From assembly GCA_018127085.1 (NCBI GenBank), contig CM030733.1, positions 1 through 64,000 of the forward strand: a DNA stretch of 64,000 nt, in the 5' to 3' direction. The translations under genes and the position numbers were made by a program. Below, piece by piece: positions 1 to 10,108 of this stretch. Numbering within the stretch: the stretch's first letter is position 1; every line of letters starts with the position of its first letter. The notes under the pieces are model-generated. The model was not told the origin of the DNA and did not search any database. It saw only the letters and a list, made by a program, of their open reading frames with translations. The stretch is from Pneumocystis sp. 'macacae' (Eukaryota > Ascomycota > Pneumocystomycetes > Pneumocystales > Pneumocystaceae).

Positions 1-2082
1 TCGTCACTCTTCATTCACGAAAAATACATTATTCTTTACTCTTCTTTAACTTTAATTTAAACCCACTTTTAAACGCAATTCAATGTAATCTTCGTGTCTA
101 CCTTTTATTTTTTATACTTCTTGTTTTATTTGCCACTACTCTCTACTTAGCAATTCTTGCCCACCTACGCGTCACTCTTGGTTTACAAGAAATTCTTTTT
201 ATTTTTTACTTCTCTCTAACTCTAATCTAAATCTACTTTTAAACGCAATTCAATCTAATCTTCACCTTTGCTTTTTATTTTTTGGTGTTCCTGTTTTTTA
301 TTCACCACCATCCTCTACTTATTTATTCCTGCTCACGCATCACTTATTCTTCATTCACGAAAATTCTTTTTACCCACTTATTTTTAAAACTAATTCAATT
401 CTACTCTCAACTCAATCTAACTTTTACTTCTACTTTTTTTTTCTTTGTGTTTTTATTTTTTCTTCACCACCCCCTTCTCTACTCAGTTATTCTTGCTCAC
501 TCATCACTTATTCTTCATTCACGAAAAATACTTTATTTTTTACTCCCCTCTAACTCTAATCTAAACCCACTTTTAAATGCAATTCAATGTAATCTTCGTG
601 TCTACCTTTTATTTTTTATATTTCTTGTTTTATTCACCACCACCCTCTATTTAGCAATTCTTACTTTTCGTTTACTCTTGGTTTACAAGAAATTCTTTTT
701 ATTTTTTACTTCTCTCTAGCTCTAATCTAAATCTACTTTTAAATGCAATTCAATCTACTCTTCGTGTCTGCTTTTTATTTTTTGGTGTTTTTATTTTTTA
801 TTCACTACCACCCTCTCACTTATTCTTGCTCACTCGTCACTCTTCATTCACGAAAAATACTTTATTCTTTATTCCCCCCAAGTCTAATCTAAATCCACTT
901 CTAAACGCAATTCAATGTAATCTTTGTGTTTGCTTCTTTTTTCTTTGTGTTTTTATTTTTTATTCACCACCATCCTCTACTTATTTATTCCTGCTCACGC
1001 ATCACTTATTCTTCATTCACGAAAATTCTTTTTACCCACTTATTTTTAAAACTAATTCAATTCTACTCTCAACTCAATCTAACTTTTACTTTTGCTTCTT
1101 TTTTCTTTCTGTTTTTATTTTTTATTTACTACCTTCTGCTCTACTTAGTCATTTCTACTCACTCGTCACTTATTTTCCATTTACAAAAAATCTTTTATTC
1201 ATTGACTTTTAAAACAGATTCAATTTTAACTTTAATTTCAATGTAATCTTCGTGTCTACCTTTTATTTTTTATACTTCTTGTTTTATTCACCACCACCCT
1301 CTACTTAGCAATTCTTGCCCACCTACGCGTCACTCTTGGTTTACAAGAAATTCTTTTTATTTTTTATTCTCCTCTAACTCCAATTTAAACCCACTTTTAA
1401 ACGCAATTCAATCTAATTTTTACTTTTGCTTCTTATCTGTTATGCTTTTTATTTTTTATTCATCACCATCCTCTCTACTCACTTATTCTTGCTCACTCGT
1501 CACCTATTCTTCATTTACGAAAAATACGTTATTCTTTATTTTTTTTTAACTCTAATCTAAACTCACTTCTAAATGCAACTCAATCTAATTTTCGTGTTTG
1601 CTCCTTATTTTTTTTGTTTTTTATTTTTTATTCACCACCACCTGCTTTACTCATTTCTACTCACTTCTCACTTATTCTTCATTTACAAAAAATACATTAT
1701 TTTTTACTCCCCTCTAACTCTAATCTAAACCCACTTCTAAACTCGTTCTAATCTAATTTTTGTATCTCCTCTTTATTTCTTATGATTCCTGTTTTCTTGT
1801 CCACCTTATCTACACTTTCCAATTCTCCTAGTCTTGATTTACAAAAAATACTTTTTATTTTTCATTTCTTCTTAAATCTAATCTAAATCTACTTCTAAAC
1901 TCATTCTAATCTAACATTCACTCTCACTTTCATTCTCTTTTATTTTTATCTTCTACTTTCCATCTTATTTCTACTCCCTTCCAACTTTCTTACTTTTGAC
2001 TTAAAAAAAAATTCTATTTTCTTTTCTCTCATAAATAATTCAATTCTAATCTAATGCTAATCTAATTCTGCTTCTACTTCTT

Positions 2083-2470
2083 TTGTACTCTTGTTTTTTA
2101 CCCCACCACTTCTTATCTCCAGTATCACCCACCTCGCCTCCTCTTATCAGCACACTGCACACTGCACACCCCACCTTATCAGCACCGCGCACACGCACTT
2201 GTACCCCCTCTCCTGCTTATGCACACCCACTCCTACTTCCATCCCACCTCTCCCTACCTCTCAGCCTCCCCCTACTAGCTGCTTGGTGCACCCCTTCTTC
2301 CCACCCTATCTCTGCCGTACACCCTACCTTCTTACCTCGTGCACCTCCCCTACCCCTCCTCACCCCATCCCCTACTGTGCACACCATCCTACCTCGTTAC
2401 TTTTAGTGCACACTCTCGCCTCGCTGTTTGGTGCACACTCTCTCCTACTCCTCACCTCATTTCTTTATCC
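2083..2470. repeat. GTGCAC/CACC-rich block inside the subtelomeric array, copy 1
   Basis: A more GC-rich, still G-poor segment interrupts the AT-rich repeats. It contains CACTGCACACTGCACACCCCACCTTATCAGCACCG-type sequence and repeated GTGCACAC motifs. A shorter related block occurs at about 3064-3210, including the same CTTATCAGCACCG core. No protein-like reading frame with recognisable composition is present. Confidence 0.6.
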
Positions 2471-3063
2471 TTAATTTACAAAATACAAAAAAAAATTTTA
2501 TTTTATTTTTTACTCTCCTCCAACTCCAATCTAAACCCACTTCTAAACGCAATCCAATCTGATTTTTGCTTTTAATTATCTTGTATTTTATCTTTACCCA
2601 CTATCGTCTCATTTCCACCTCATTCTTCTACTTTTGATCTGAAAAAAATTTTTATCCTATTCTTCCCCTTTCTGAATCTAGTCTAATTCTACGCTTAATT
2701 TCAACCTAATCTCTGCTCCTAGTTTTTATCTTGTATTTTTTCCCTTTACTCGTTATCTACTCCATCTCATCAATTCTCTTGTACTTTTGATCTGCTCGAA
2801 AAAACTTTTTGTTCTTTATTTCTTAAATACGAGTTAATTCTAGCCTAAATCTGAGTCTAACACTCACTCACTCCCACATCTACTTCTTATTTCTTTTATT
2901 TTCACCCTTCACCCACCACTCCAACTCTGCTTACCAATTCTTGCTTTTGGTTTACAAGGAAATTCTATTCTTTTTCTTCTCAAAACTAATCTAAGTCTGA
3001 TCTGCACTTAATTCTACTTCTACTTCTTTTGTTTTCTTTTTATACTCCTCTACTCTTCACCTC

Positions 3064-3210
3064 TTGATCACCCTGCTTTATCTGCACACTGCACACCCTA
3101 CCTTATCAGCACCGTGCACATCTTTAGATGACGTCCCCTCTCACCTCTACCTACTTCGTGCACACACTCATCTCGTTGCCTGGTGCACACCTCTCCCCGC
3201 CTTCTTCCTG
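3064..3210. repeat. GTGCAC-rich block, copy 2
   Basis: It repeats the CTGCACACTGCACACC...CTTATCAGCACCG core of the block at 2083-2470 and adds further GTGCACAC motifs. It lies close to the last recognisable unit of the 165 bp array. Function unknown. Confidence 0.55.
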
Positions 3211-3376
3211 TTCACCCTTGACATGCAGGAAAAAACCGTTTATTCCATTCTTTCCGCCTCCAAATCTCGTCGAAATCTACGCAAATCCCGCGCAAACATC
3301 TACGCATTATTCCTTGATCTGCCCTCCTCCCTCCTCTCAATTCTTGTGTGCACACCTCCCTCACCCTCTCCTCTGC

Positions 3377-3548
3377 CTTACCCCACACTTACCCCACATT
3401 TCCCCACACAAATTCTGCCTTTTCGGTGGGGCGTTTCCGTTTTCGGCCACAAATGCGGGGTAGCCGCCCCCCTCCCCGCTGCTTGCGCTTACCCCACACA
3501 AATTTTGTTTTTTTTTTGCGGGGTAAATGCGGGGTAAATGCGGGGTAG
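3377..3548. repeat. Cluster of GGGGTAA/TTACCCC motifs in opposed orientation
   Basis: CTTACCCCACACTTACCCCACATTTCCCC lies at about 3377-3407, and another CTTACCCCACACA at about 3487. The opposite orientation (GCGGGGTAAATGCGGGGTAAATGCGGGGTAG) lies at about 3518-3548, with one more GCGGGGTAG near 3455. The same GGGGTAA motif recurs in msg spacers at about 6918-6939, 10319-10340 and 18795-18815. This makes it a shared feature of msg flanks rather than random sequence. Confidence 0.65.
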
Positions 3549-3663
3549 TTCCGGACTAATTTCGGGCAAACACGCGCGTCCCAGACGCGTCCAAAACACG
3601 CCCACACGCATCTAAAGCGCACACGGCATACTGTGAGGCAGGAATACACTGTGTGCGGAGGCT

Positions 3664-3720
3664 GGCGTGCACAGTACGAGGTGCGGGGGAGGCGGCGTGC
3701 ACAGTACGAGGTGGGGGAGG
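3664..3720. repeat. Two tandem copies of a 30 bp GC-rich unit
   Basis: GGCGTGCACAGTACGAGGTG followed by a G-rich tail occurs at 3664 and again at 3694, the second copy slightly shortened. It lies between the subtelomeric array and the 3' end of the first msg gene. Confidence 0.75.
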
Positions 3721-3792
3721 ACGGCCCGGTAAAATGCACTCATCATTCCCTAAATATATATATACATGCCTTCCCAAATATGCCCACCCAGC

Positions 3793-6774
3793 CTAAATCA
3801 TAACCGAAATCATCATCCCCAACAACACCCCCTTCACGCCCCACCCGCGCATCCTCAGCCCCCCACTCGGCTTCACCTCGCCTGCCTCGTCCCCTGTCGT
3901 GCACCTCGTCGGCTTGCACCGCCGGGTCGACGTCAGCGTCACCGTCGATGTCGTCGTTGATGTGGATGTGGATGTGCTTGTGTGTGTAGATGTCTTTGTG
4001 ATCCATGTGTCTGTTGTCCGGATCGACGTGCATTTCTCTGCGTCTTCTGTCTTTTCTCCTCCTGGCCCGACTGTCTCTTTTATCGTTATTGTTATATTCT
4101 TTGTCTCTATCTGTACTTTGTGCTCCGTCACCTCCAACGGTTTCAATCCATTGCATTTGCTTTCTATCGTTTTGCATGCATCTTTGCACTTATCACACTC
4201 CTCTTTAAACCCACAGTCCTTCAGTAGATCTTGACACTCCTCCTTCAACTCTACATACAAACTCAACGCCTGCGATACCAAATCAAATGCTGTTATCTCT
4301 TCTTCTGTCACCTTTGCCACCACAGATGTCTTTGCATCTCTCCTAACAAGCTTGAATTGCTTTTCGCTTTTTGCTGCGGGTGCAGGTGCTTTATTTTCTG
4401 ATTTATTACCTGTTGCCCTCGTTGTAACTAAAACAAGTTTTGCTGTTTCCATTGCCTTCACTGCTTTTTCCTTGATTTTCGTATACTCTTTTTCTTTCTC
4501 TTTCAGCTCCTCACTAGCCTCTATGAGTTTCCTTTCCAGCACAGGACACTGCTTCTTCACTTGATTTATCAATTTTTCACAAAGTTTATCCCTAACATCT
4601 TTTTTTCCAGTGCTATCAGTGCACAAAGTCTCAAGCCCATTTTTTGCATTTTCCCATTCAGTGCAATATCTGTCGAGTTCTTCTTTACATTTCTGCTGTG
4701 TTTTCAAGTTTCCCTTTAACTTATCAAGCAGTTTCACTTCCAATTCTTCTCTCTCAATGAATGATTTGCATTCCTCCTTTAATTTTTCGCAATTGTGGTT
4801 GCCACTGGTCGTTAGATTTTTGCAGCTCGACATGAATCTGGTGCAAAACGGCATCCAATTGCTGCATGTTTCTTCTTTTTTGTCCTTTTTTTTCGCCTCT
4901 TCTACAACTTTGCTCTTTTCCATGCGCTCACCCAGTATGGCGCACTTCGCGCCCACATTTTGCGTGAGGTACGTGCAGGTGGCGTTCGGCGCGACACACC
5001 CAAGCGCGTACCGCGTCCTCCCCCGTCTCCCCCACCCACTGCATCGCCCTCTCAGTGTTTCTACGCACGACTCAAACTTATCCAGGTCACTGACCCTCTC
5101 CTGCAAGAAGACCTCCTCCAGGTGCTCCGCAACGCCCAGCCTTGCGCAGTGGTGCCTCAGCGTCCGGCAGGGCCACTCGATGTGCTTTGAATCCTGCTCC
5201 AAGTCTGCACACTTCTTCAATAAATCCGTGCAGTGCTGCCTCGTTGGGAGATCCCGCTTTGCGTCCAGATGGTCTTGCAATATGTTTGTTTTTGCATGCA
5301 AATCCGTTAACAATATAATAGCAGCATCCATTGGCTGCATGCATAATGCAAATAGTTCATTACTCTTTTTTTCCATACCCGTACATACATTTATTAGCTC
5401 CTTTTGAACAACTTCAAGCCATTCTCCAGTTTCATGGTAGAATTTCCCTCGTAGCTTTTCCAGCAATACCTCATTTACTAATTCATCGAGTCTTTTCTTA
5501 TAACACGTTGCCTTAACATTTTTGCACGGCGTCTCAAAAGAATTCTGGTTCTCAAAATAAAAACAATCAGATTGTAATACTTTACAATCATATTCAGTAA
5601 TATGTGTCGGTAATTCTCCCCATGCCATAATCTCCTGATCAAAATTTCTACCTTTAAAAATTGTAGTCAGAGTTGCCTTTTTCTGTGTAAATTCCTGATC
5701 ATATTTTTTACATTTTTCCTCTTGTTCAGTATTATTGTCACATAAATTTTTTATGCTTACTGCAAGATGCTCAATAGAGCTACATTTAGTTTTGAATACA
5801 CTCTTGCATTTAGTTTCACCAAAGTTCTCCTTTTCTGATAGCAACACTAACAAATCAGAAATATCTGCTTTTAACGGTTTTTCAATTACAACGCCATCTG
5901 CTGCTGCTTCCTCGTAAAGCTCCTTCAATCCTATTTTTTCCGCCAGTGTAGGCTCTGGCCGCGTAGGATCAAAGTGTGAACCTGGTGCCAAATAAACGAT
6001 TTCTTTTTCTTTGCATTTGTCTTTTAACGCATTGCATTTTGATTCATCATTTTTACAATTTTTCCCGTAAAAGTGACATCCCTTAAGTAAAGACTGTCCT
6101 TTTTTTTTCAATTCCTCATTTAAATTTAATACTTTTTCTATCTCCACTTTCAAAGAATTACACTTATATAGTGCCGCTGCTACTAAAGATGTACATGTAT
6201 CGTCTAAATTAATGCATTTTTTCGTCAATTCGTCGCTTTCTTGCCCCAACTCTGGACAAATCACCTTGAGCCTCTCTTTACATTCATTCTTATCTTTAAG
6301 ATTCCCTGAGAGCGCCCTCAAAAGAGCTTCATCTGCCACCTCATCACGTTTCTTCTGGTAACAATGATTTCTTAGCTTGTTACAGTCATCTTTAAGTTCT
6401 GTTGGACATGCTGCTTCCAAAAACAGGCATTGCTCTTGATTCTTTAGACAAATCTCATCTGTCAGATCTGATTTTTTTTTTTGAGTTATTTCTTGAAGTT
6501 TTGCTTTAAATGGAGTGCATTTTCCTTTAATCTTATTTTTTAGATCTGTACATTTTCCATCTCGCTTTTCATCTTTACATATTTCCTTTAATTTTGAATG
6601 CGTATTAAAGTCTTTATCTATTTTTCCTAATTCTTCACAGTATTCTTTTAGTTTTTCTTTACATTTTTGCTCATCTAGATCTTCTTTCAAAATTAAAGCC
6701 AAAAGATAGTATTCATCCTCATATACATTAACTCCTTTCCCCCCTGCATCCCGCCTCTTGACCGCCCGCGCCAT
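3793..6774 (-). CDS. msg: Major surface glycoprotein (Msg), CRJE-type, donor copy 1
   Basis: Single uninterrupted frame of about 990 residues from an ATG at 6774 that starts MARAVKRR, the CRJE peptide with a Lys-Arg kexin-type site. The body is lysine/glutamate-rich with regularly spaced cysteines, typical of repeated Msg domains (for example CLFLEAACPTELKDDCNKLR). It ends in a Ser/Thr tract (TSTSTSTTTSTVT), a Cys-rich RCKPTRCTT motif and a hydrophobic tail compatible with GPI anchoring. There is no signal peptide, as expected for a donor that must recombine into the upstream conserved sequence (UCS) expression site to be translated. The frame also stays open four codons upstream of the ATG. 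GC content rises at both ends and around 4920-5260. Msg coats the fungal surface, binds host ligands and varies antigenically. Confidence 0.93.
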   Translation of the reverse strand: MARAVKRRDAGGKGVNVYEDEYYLLALILKEDLDEQKCKEKLKEYCEELGKIDKDFNTHSKLKEICKDEKRDGKCTDLKNKIKGKCTPFKAKLQEITQKKKSDLTDEICLKNQEQCLFLEAACPTELKDDCNKLRNHCYQKKRDEVADEALLRALSGNLKDKNECKERLKVICPELGQESDELTKKCINLDDTCTSLVAAALYKCNSLKVEIEKVLNLNEELKKKGQSLLKGCHFYGKNCKNDESKCNALKDKCKEKEIVYLAPGSHFDPTRPEPTLAEKIGLKELYEEAAADGVVIEKPLKADISDLLVLLSEKENFGETKCKSVFKTKCSSIEHLAVSIKNLCDNNTEQEEKCKKYDQEFTQKKATLTTIFKGRNFDQEIMAWGELPTHITEYDCKVLQSDCFYFENQNSFETPCKNVKATCYKKRLDELVNEVLLEKLRGKFYHETGEWLEVVQKELINVCTGMEKKSNELFALCMQPMDAAIILLTDLHAKTNILQDHLDAKRDLPTRQHCTDLLKKCADLEQDSKHIEWPCRTLRHHCARLGVAEHLEEVFLQERVSDLDKFESCVETLRGRCSGWGRRGRTRYALGCVAPNATCTYLTQNVGAKCAILGERMEKSKVVEEAKKKDKKEETCSNWMPFCTRFMSSCKNLTTSGNHNCEKLKEECKSFIEREELEVKLLDKLKGNLKTQQKCKEELDRYCTEWENAKNGLETLCTDSTGKKDVRDKLCEKLINQVKKQCPVLERKLIEASEELKEKEKEYTKIKEKAVKAMETAKLVLVTTRATGNKSENKAPAPAAKSEKQFKLVRRDAKTSVVAKVTEEEITAFDLVSQALSLYVELKEECQDLLKDCGFKEECDKCKDACKTIESKCNGLKPLEVTEHKVQIETKNITITIKETVGPGGEKTEDAEKCTSIRTTDTWITKTSTHTSTSTSTSTTTSTVTLTSTRRCKPTRCTTGDEAGEVKPSGGLRMRGWGVKGVLLGMMISVMI
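6751..6774 (-). promoter_or_regulatory. CRJE (conserved recombination junction element) of msg copy 1
   Basis: 24 bp at the 5' edge of the gene, coding MARAVKRR and starting with ATG. The core matches the elements at 10085-10108 and 13545-13568 apart from the first base and two other substitutions. Just upstream lies a partial duplication (GGCGCGGGGGATGGCGCGGGCGG). In Pneumocystis this element is the crossover point between donor msg genes and the UCS expression site. Confidence 0.85.
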
Positions 6775-6865
6775 CCCCCGCGCCAAATTCTGACCGACGA
6801 CCTGAAAGCTGAGTTTGCCGGGTCATCTTGAGCTTTCACGCAGAGACCAAAGAATAGTCAATGTG

Positions 6866-6939
6866 TGCCCCTTATCTTTTGCTGAGGTTCTTGTCACGTG
6901 ACAAATCCAAAATTTATGCGGGGTAATGTGGGGTAAACG
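6866..6939. other. Conserved msg spacer block, copy A (TCACGTGA plus GGGGTAA pair)
   Basis: Order of elements: GTGCCCCTTATCTTTTGC; TGTCACGTGA with the palindrome TCACGTGA at 6894-6901; CCAAAATTTATG; GCGGGGTAATGTGGGGTAAACG at 6918-6939. The same order and spacing recur at 10270-10340. The block lies about 100-150 bp upstream of the CRJE of msg copy 1 and downstream of the 3' end of copy 2. It could be a promoter relic, a protein-binding site or recombination homology. Confidence 0.75.
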
Positions 6940-7025
6940 TAGAAGCTAAATTACGATAAATGGAGATAAAGAACGCGGTGAATGGACATAAAGAGCATAA
7001 GTAGATGAAGATACGGGCAGACTAC

Positions 7026-7108
7026 GTAAGGATATGTCTTTTAAAATGCACTTTATGTTAATCATTCCTTAAATATACATGCAGTCCCAAACCATGTCCA
7101 TTTGCTCT
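7026..7108. other. Conserved 3' flank of msg copy 2
   Basis: GGATATGT(C/T)TTTT...AAATGCACTT(T/C)ATGTTAATCATTCC...TTAAATATACATGC...CCCAAACCATGT(C/T)CATT is shared almost base for base with about 10407-10487 beyond msg copy 3. A weaker copy lies at about 3728-3792 beyond msg copy 1. Being just 3' of each stop codon it is likely 3' UTR/terminator sequence, and it extends the homology between tandem copies. Confidence 0.75.
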
Positions 7109-10108
7109 CTAAATCATAACCGAAATAACCATTCCCAACAACACCCCCTTCACCACACTCCATCCCGTCATCTTCAACCCTCCGCTTGGTGTTACATCTC
7201 CCGCCTCATCCCCTGTCGTACATCTTGTAGGCTTGCACCGCCTTGTCGATGTCAGTGTGACTGTCGACGTCGTGGTTGACGTGGATGTCGATGTACTGGT
7301 ATGTGTGGATGTTTTCGTGACCCACACATCTGTAGTCTGAATCGATTTGCACTCCTGGCCCACCGTTTTTTCTCCTGATTCGACTGTGCTTGTTACTGTT
7401 GTTGTAATGTTCCTTGTCTCTATCTTTGCCTCATACTCCTTGATTTCCAGCGGTTTCAATTTTGTACATACATTTCTTACTGTTTTACATGCATTTTCAC
7501 ATTCCTTACACTCCTTTTCAAACCCACATTTCTTTACTGAGTCTTCGCATATTTCTTTCAACTCTACATACAAACTGAATACCTGTGATACCAAATCAAA
7601 TGCCTCTAACTCCTCTGTAATGTGTGTCTTTGCTGTTGCATCTCTCTTAACAAGCTTAAATTTCTTTTCATCTTTTGCTGCTACTTCTACTTTATTTCCT
7701 GAGCCGTTGCCTGCTGTCCTCGTTGTAACTAAAACAAGTTTTGCATCTTCTATTGCTTTCTTTGCTTTTTCTTTGATTTCTGTATACTCTTTTCCTTTCT
7801 CTTCAAGTTCTTTGCTGGCTTTTGTGAGTTTTTTCACCAACTCAGGACACTGCTTCTTCAATCGTTCTATAAGTTCATCACAGAGTTTATTCCTAAAATC
7901 ATCGTCTTTTTCCTTTTCTTTGCCTGTGCACAAAGTTTTAAGTGAATTAGTTGCATTTGCCCATTCAGTGCAGTATCCATCAAGTTTTGCTTTACATTCT
8001 TCCTTCTTTTTCAAGTTTCCCCTTAGCTCATCTAGTAGTTTCACTTTCAAATCCTCTTGCTCAATGAATGATTTACACTGTTCCTTCAGATTTTTGCAAG
8101 TATGGTCCTCATCGGCTGTCAAATTCCCACAGCTCGACATATACTTATTGCAATATGGCCACCAAGAGCTACATATCTTTTCTTTTTCTCCATTATCTTC
8201 CTTTGCCTTTTCTACAACTTTTTCTGTTTTCATATGCCCGTCTAATGCTGCACACTTGGACTCGACGCTCTTCGTGATAATCCTGCACGTAACATTCTGC
8301 GCCAGGCATGAAAGAGCAAACCGATCCCTCCTCCTACTCCATGTATTGCATCGCTCACCCAACTTTTTTAGACACGAATCAAAGTCATCCAAATCTTTTG
8401 TCTTCTCCTTCAGCAACTCCTCCTCCAACTGTTCTGCACTCCTCAACCGGTCGCAATGTTGATTCAGCGTATAACACGGCCACCCAATTTCCCTTGAATC
8501 CGGTCCCAGCTCCTCGCACTTCTTCTCCAACACTTCGCAGTCATTTCTCGTCGGGAAATCCCGTCTTTCATCCAAGAGCTCCTTCAAATAAATTGCCCTC
8601 ATCCGTAAATCTGTTGAAAGTGCAAAGGCGGTCTTTTTCGGATCCATGCACAGGACGAACAGCTCATCACTCAGTCCTCTTAGTTCCTTGCAGACTTTTA
8701 CTATCCCTTTTTCAAGATTTTCAAACCATGTTTTATTTGAGCCTTGCAGTAATCCCCTTAATTTTTCTTGAAAAGCTTCATTTGCTACAGCATCGAGTCC
8801 CTTTTTGTAACACGCCGCTCTTAGATTACTACAGGGTTTTTCAATAGGCCCTTTGCCTCCCAAATAAAAACAATCAGATTCCAGAACTCTACAATCTTTG
8901 TCAGTAAGAAATGTTGGCAGACCATGCCATCCAATAACTGTATTTGGGCGAGTATCAACAAGATATTTATCTTCAAGTTTTGTAGTGAGAGCCCTGGTGC
9001 TTTCCTTTTCTTTTTTATCCAATTTATCACATTCTGTCGTTCCATTATTACTTGCTTTGCCATTACTTTTATCACATAAATCTCCCAGAAGTCCATGTTC
9101 TTTAAGATCTTTGCATTTTTTGTCAAGTACATCTTTACATTTTGCTTTGATATCCGATCCTGTACCACTTTGACTCACTAAAAGTAAAAGTTCAGCAGCA
9201 TCTCTTGTGGGTGGCCTCCCAATATAGACCCCTTCCCTTGCAGCCTCTCCATAAAGCTCTTCCAGCTCTATTTCTTCTGCCACTGTAGGCCCCGGACGCG
9301 TGGGCTCAAAGTCTGAACCCGGTTTCCCATAAACTATCTTCTTTTCTTTGCAACTACTTTTGAGTTCATCGCATTTCGGTTTATCTCCAGTGCAATCCGC
9401 GTTGTAAAAGTAGCATTTCTTAAGTAATGGTAGGCATTTCGTTTGTAACTCGTTTTTCTGATTTAATACTTTTTCAAGCTCGTCTTTAAGGGAATTACAG
9501 ATAGATTTTTCTTTATTCACGAGGCTTTTACACACTTCTTCCTTGTCAAAACATCGCACCATCAATTCATCACTTTCTCCACTCAATTCCAGGCAAACTT
9601 CCTCAAGTTTCTCCTTACATGATTTTTCTTCTTTAAGCTTCCCGCTAAGCGCCCTTAAAAGAACTTTTTCTGCTACCTCATCGCGCTTCTTCTGGTAACA
9701 TTTATTTCTCAACTTGTTACAGTCATCTTTAAGATCTGTTGGACATGCTCCTTCTAAAAACAAGCATTTTTGTTCATTCTCTTTACATTCTTTATCTGTT
9801 AGTGTTGAAATAGTTTTTCCTGCTGCTGTTCCAAGTTTTCCTTTAAAATCAGTGCATTTTTTGGTAATTTTGTCTTTCAATTCTGTGCATTTTGTTTCTC
9901 GCTTTTTATCTTCACATAAATCTTCAAGCTTTTCATGTATTTCTTTCTCTTTTAGTGCAACACTTTTTAATTCTTTACAATACTTTTCTAAACTTTCTTT
10001 ACATTTATCATCTTTATAATCATTTTTCACAATTAAAGCCAAAAGAATCTCTTCATCCTCATATACATTCTGTGCTTGCTGTGCCTGCCTCTTAACCGCC
10101 CGCGCCAC
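7109..10108 (-). CDS. msg: Major surface glycoprotein (Msg), CRJE-type, donor copy 2
   Basis: A 999-codon frame without introns. The first codon of the CRJE is GTG, not ATG, so the gene has no conventional start and should be translated only after joining to the UCS expression site. The frame starts with the MARAVKRQ-type peptide, continues through repeated cysteine-rich Msg domains (CLFLEGACPTDLKDDCNKLR near the N-terminus), then the Ser/Thr tract, RCKPTRCTT and a hydrophobic C-terminus (GVLLGMVISVMI). It is clearly paralogous to copies 1 and 3 over its full length, with patchy divergence. The last ~80 codons are nearly shared with copy 3 (SGGLKMTGWSVV), consistent with gene conversion. Confidence 0.93.
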   Translation of the reverse strand: MARAVKRQAQQAQNVYEDEEILLALIVKNDYKDDKCKESLEKYCKELKSVALKEKEIHEKLEDLCEDKKRETKCTELKDKITKKCTDFKGKLGTAAGKTISTLTDKECKENEQKCLFLEGACPTDLKDDCNKLRNKCYQKKRDEVAEKVLLRALSGKLKEEKSCKEKLEEVCLELSGESDELMVRCFDKEEVCKSLVNKEKSICNSLKDELEKVLNQKNELQTKCLPLLKKCYFYNADCTGDKPKCDELKSSCKEKKIVYGKPGSDFEPTRPGPTVAEEIELEELYGEAAREGVYIGRPPTRDAAELLLLVSQSGTGSDIKAKCKDVLDKKCKDLKEHGLLGDLCDKSNGKASNNGTTECDKLDKKEKESTRALTTKLEDKYLVDTRPNTVIGWHGLPTFLTDKDCRVLESDCFYLGGKGPIEKPCSNLRAACYKKGLDAVANEAFQEKLRGLLQGSNKTWFENLEKGIVKVCKELRGLSDELFVLCMDPKKTAFALSTDLRMRAIYLKELLDERRDFPTRNDCEVLEKKCEELGPDSREIGWPCYTLNQHCDRLRSAEQLEEELLKEKTKDLDDFDSCLKKLGERCNTWSRRRDRFALSCLAQNVTCRIITKSVESKCAALDGHMKTEKVVEKAKEDNGEKEKICSSWWPYCNKYMSSCGNLTADEDHTCKNLKEQCKSFIEQEDLKVKLLDELRGNLKKKEECKAKLDGYCTEWANATNSLKTLCTGKEKEKDDDFRNKLCDELIERLKKQCPELVKKLTKASKELEEKGKEYTEIKEKAKKAIEDAKLVLVTTRTAGNGSGNKVEVAAKDEKKFKLVKRDATAKTHITEELEAFDLVSQVFSLYVELKEICEDSVKKCGFEKECKECENACKTVRNVCTKLKPLEIKEYEAKIETRNITTTVTSTVESGEKTVGQECKSIQTTDVWVTKTSTHTSTSTSTSTTTSTVTLTSTRRCKPTRCTTGDEAGDVTPSGGLKMTGWSVVKGVLLGMVISVMI
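10085..10108 (-). promoter_or_regulatory. CRJE of msg copy 2, GTG in place of ATG
   Basis: 24 bp that differ from the element of copy 1 by G for A at the first base, T for C in the Val codon and A for G near the end (Gln for Arg). The missing ATG fits a donor-only gene. Confidence 0.85.

Larger units (their letters stand above)
1..3250. repeat. Subtelomeric ~165 bp degenerate tandem array, pyrimidine-rich on + strand
   Basis: A landmark resembling CATTCACGAAAA or GGTTTACAAGAAATTC recurs near 13, 179, 353, 513, 671, 845, 1014, 1180, 1337, 1513, 1680 and 1834. More weakly it recurs near 2476, 2636, 2787 and 2950, giving a period of about 160-170 bp. Each unit also carries CTAATCTAAACCCACTTTTAAACGC-like and CACCACCCTCTACTTA-like segments. 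The + strand is almost free of G. Units of at least three subtypes alternate, and homology decays toward 3 kb. Open frames here are low-complexity Phe/Leu/Ser translations of the repeat and are not genes. The position beside minus-strand msg genes suggests subtelomeric DNA with position 1 on the telomere side. No terminal telomere repeat is visible. Confidence 0.8.

Noticed and set aside
282..1246. Phe/Leu/Thr-rich frames in the first 1.3 kb
   Set aside because: Translations of the pyrimidine-rich tandem repeat. The same peptide recurs at each unit, with no domain.
1..3250. CRISPR-like array
   Set aside because: Units are degenerate, without unique spacers of constant length, in a eukaryotic subtelomere.
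2083..3548. Pro/His/Ser-rich frames in the GTGCAC and TTACCCC blocks
   Set aside because: Low-complexity translation of repeats, without introns, conserved motifs or plausible starts.
4610..5407. Long + strand open frame opposite msg copy 1 (similar ones at 7347-8462 and 10612-11466)
   Set aside because: Antisense shadows of Lys/Glu/Cys-rich Msg coding sequence. Composition (Ser/Phe/Leu) follows from the reverse strand, and no motif or start context was found.
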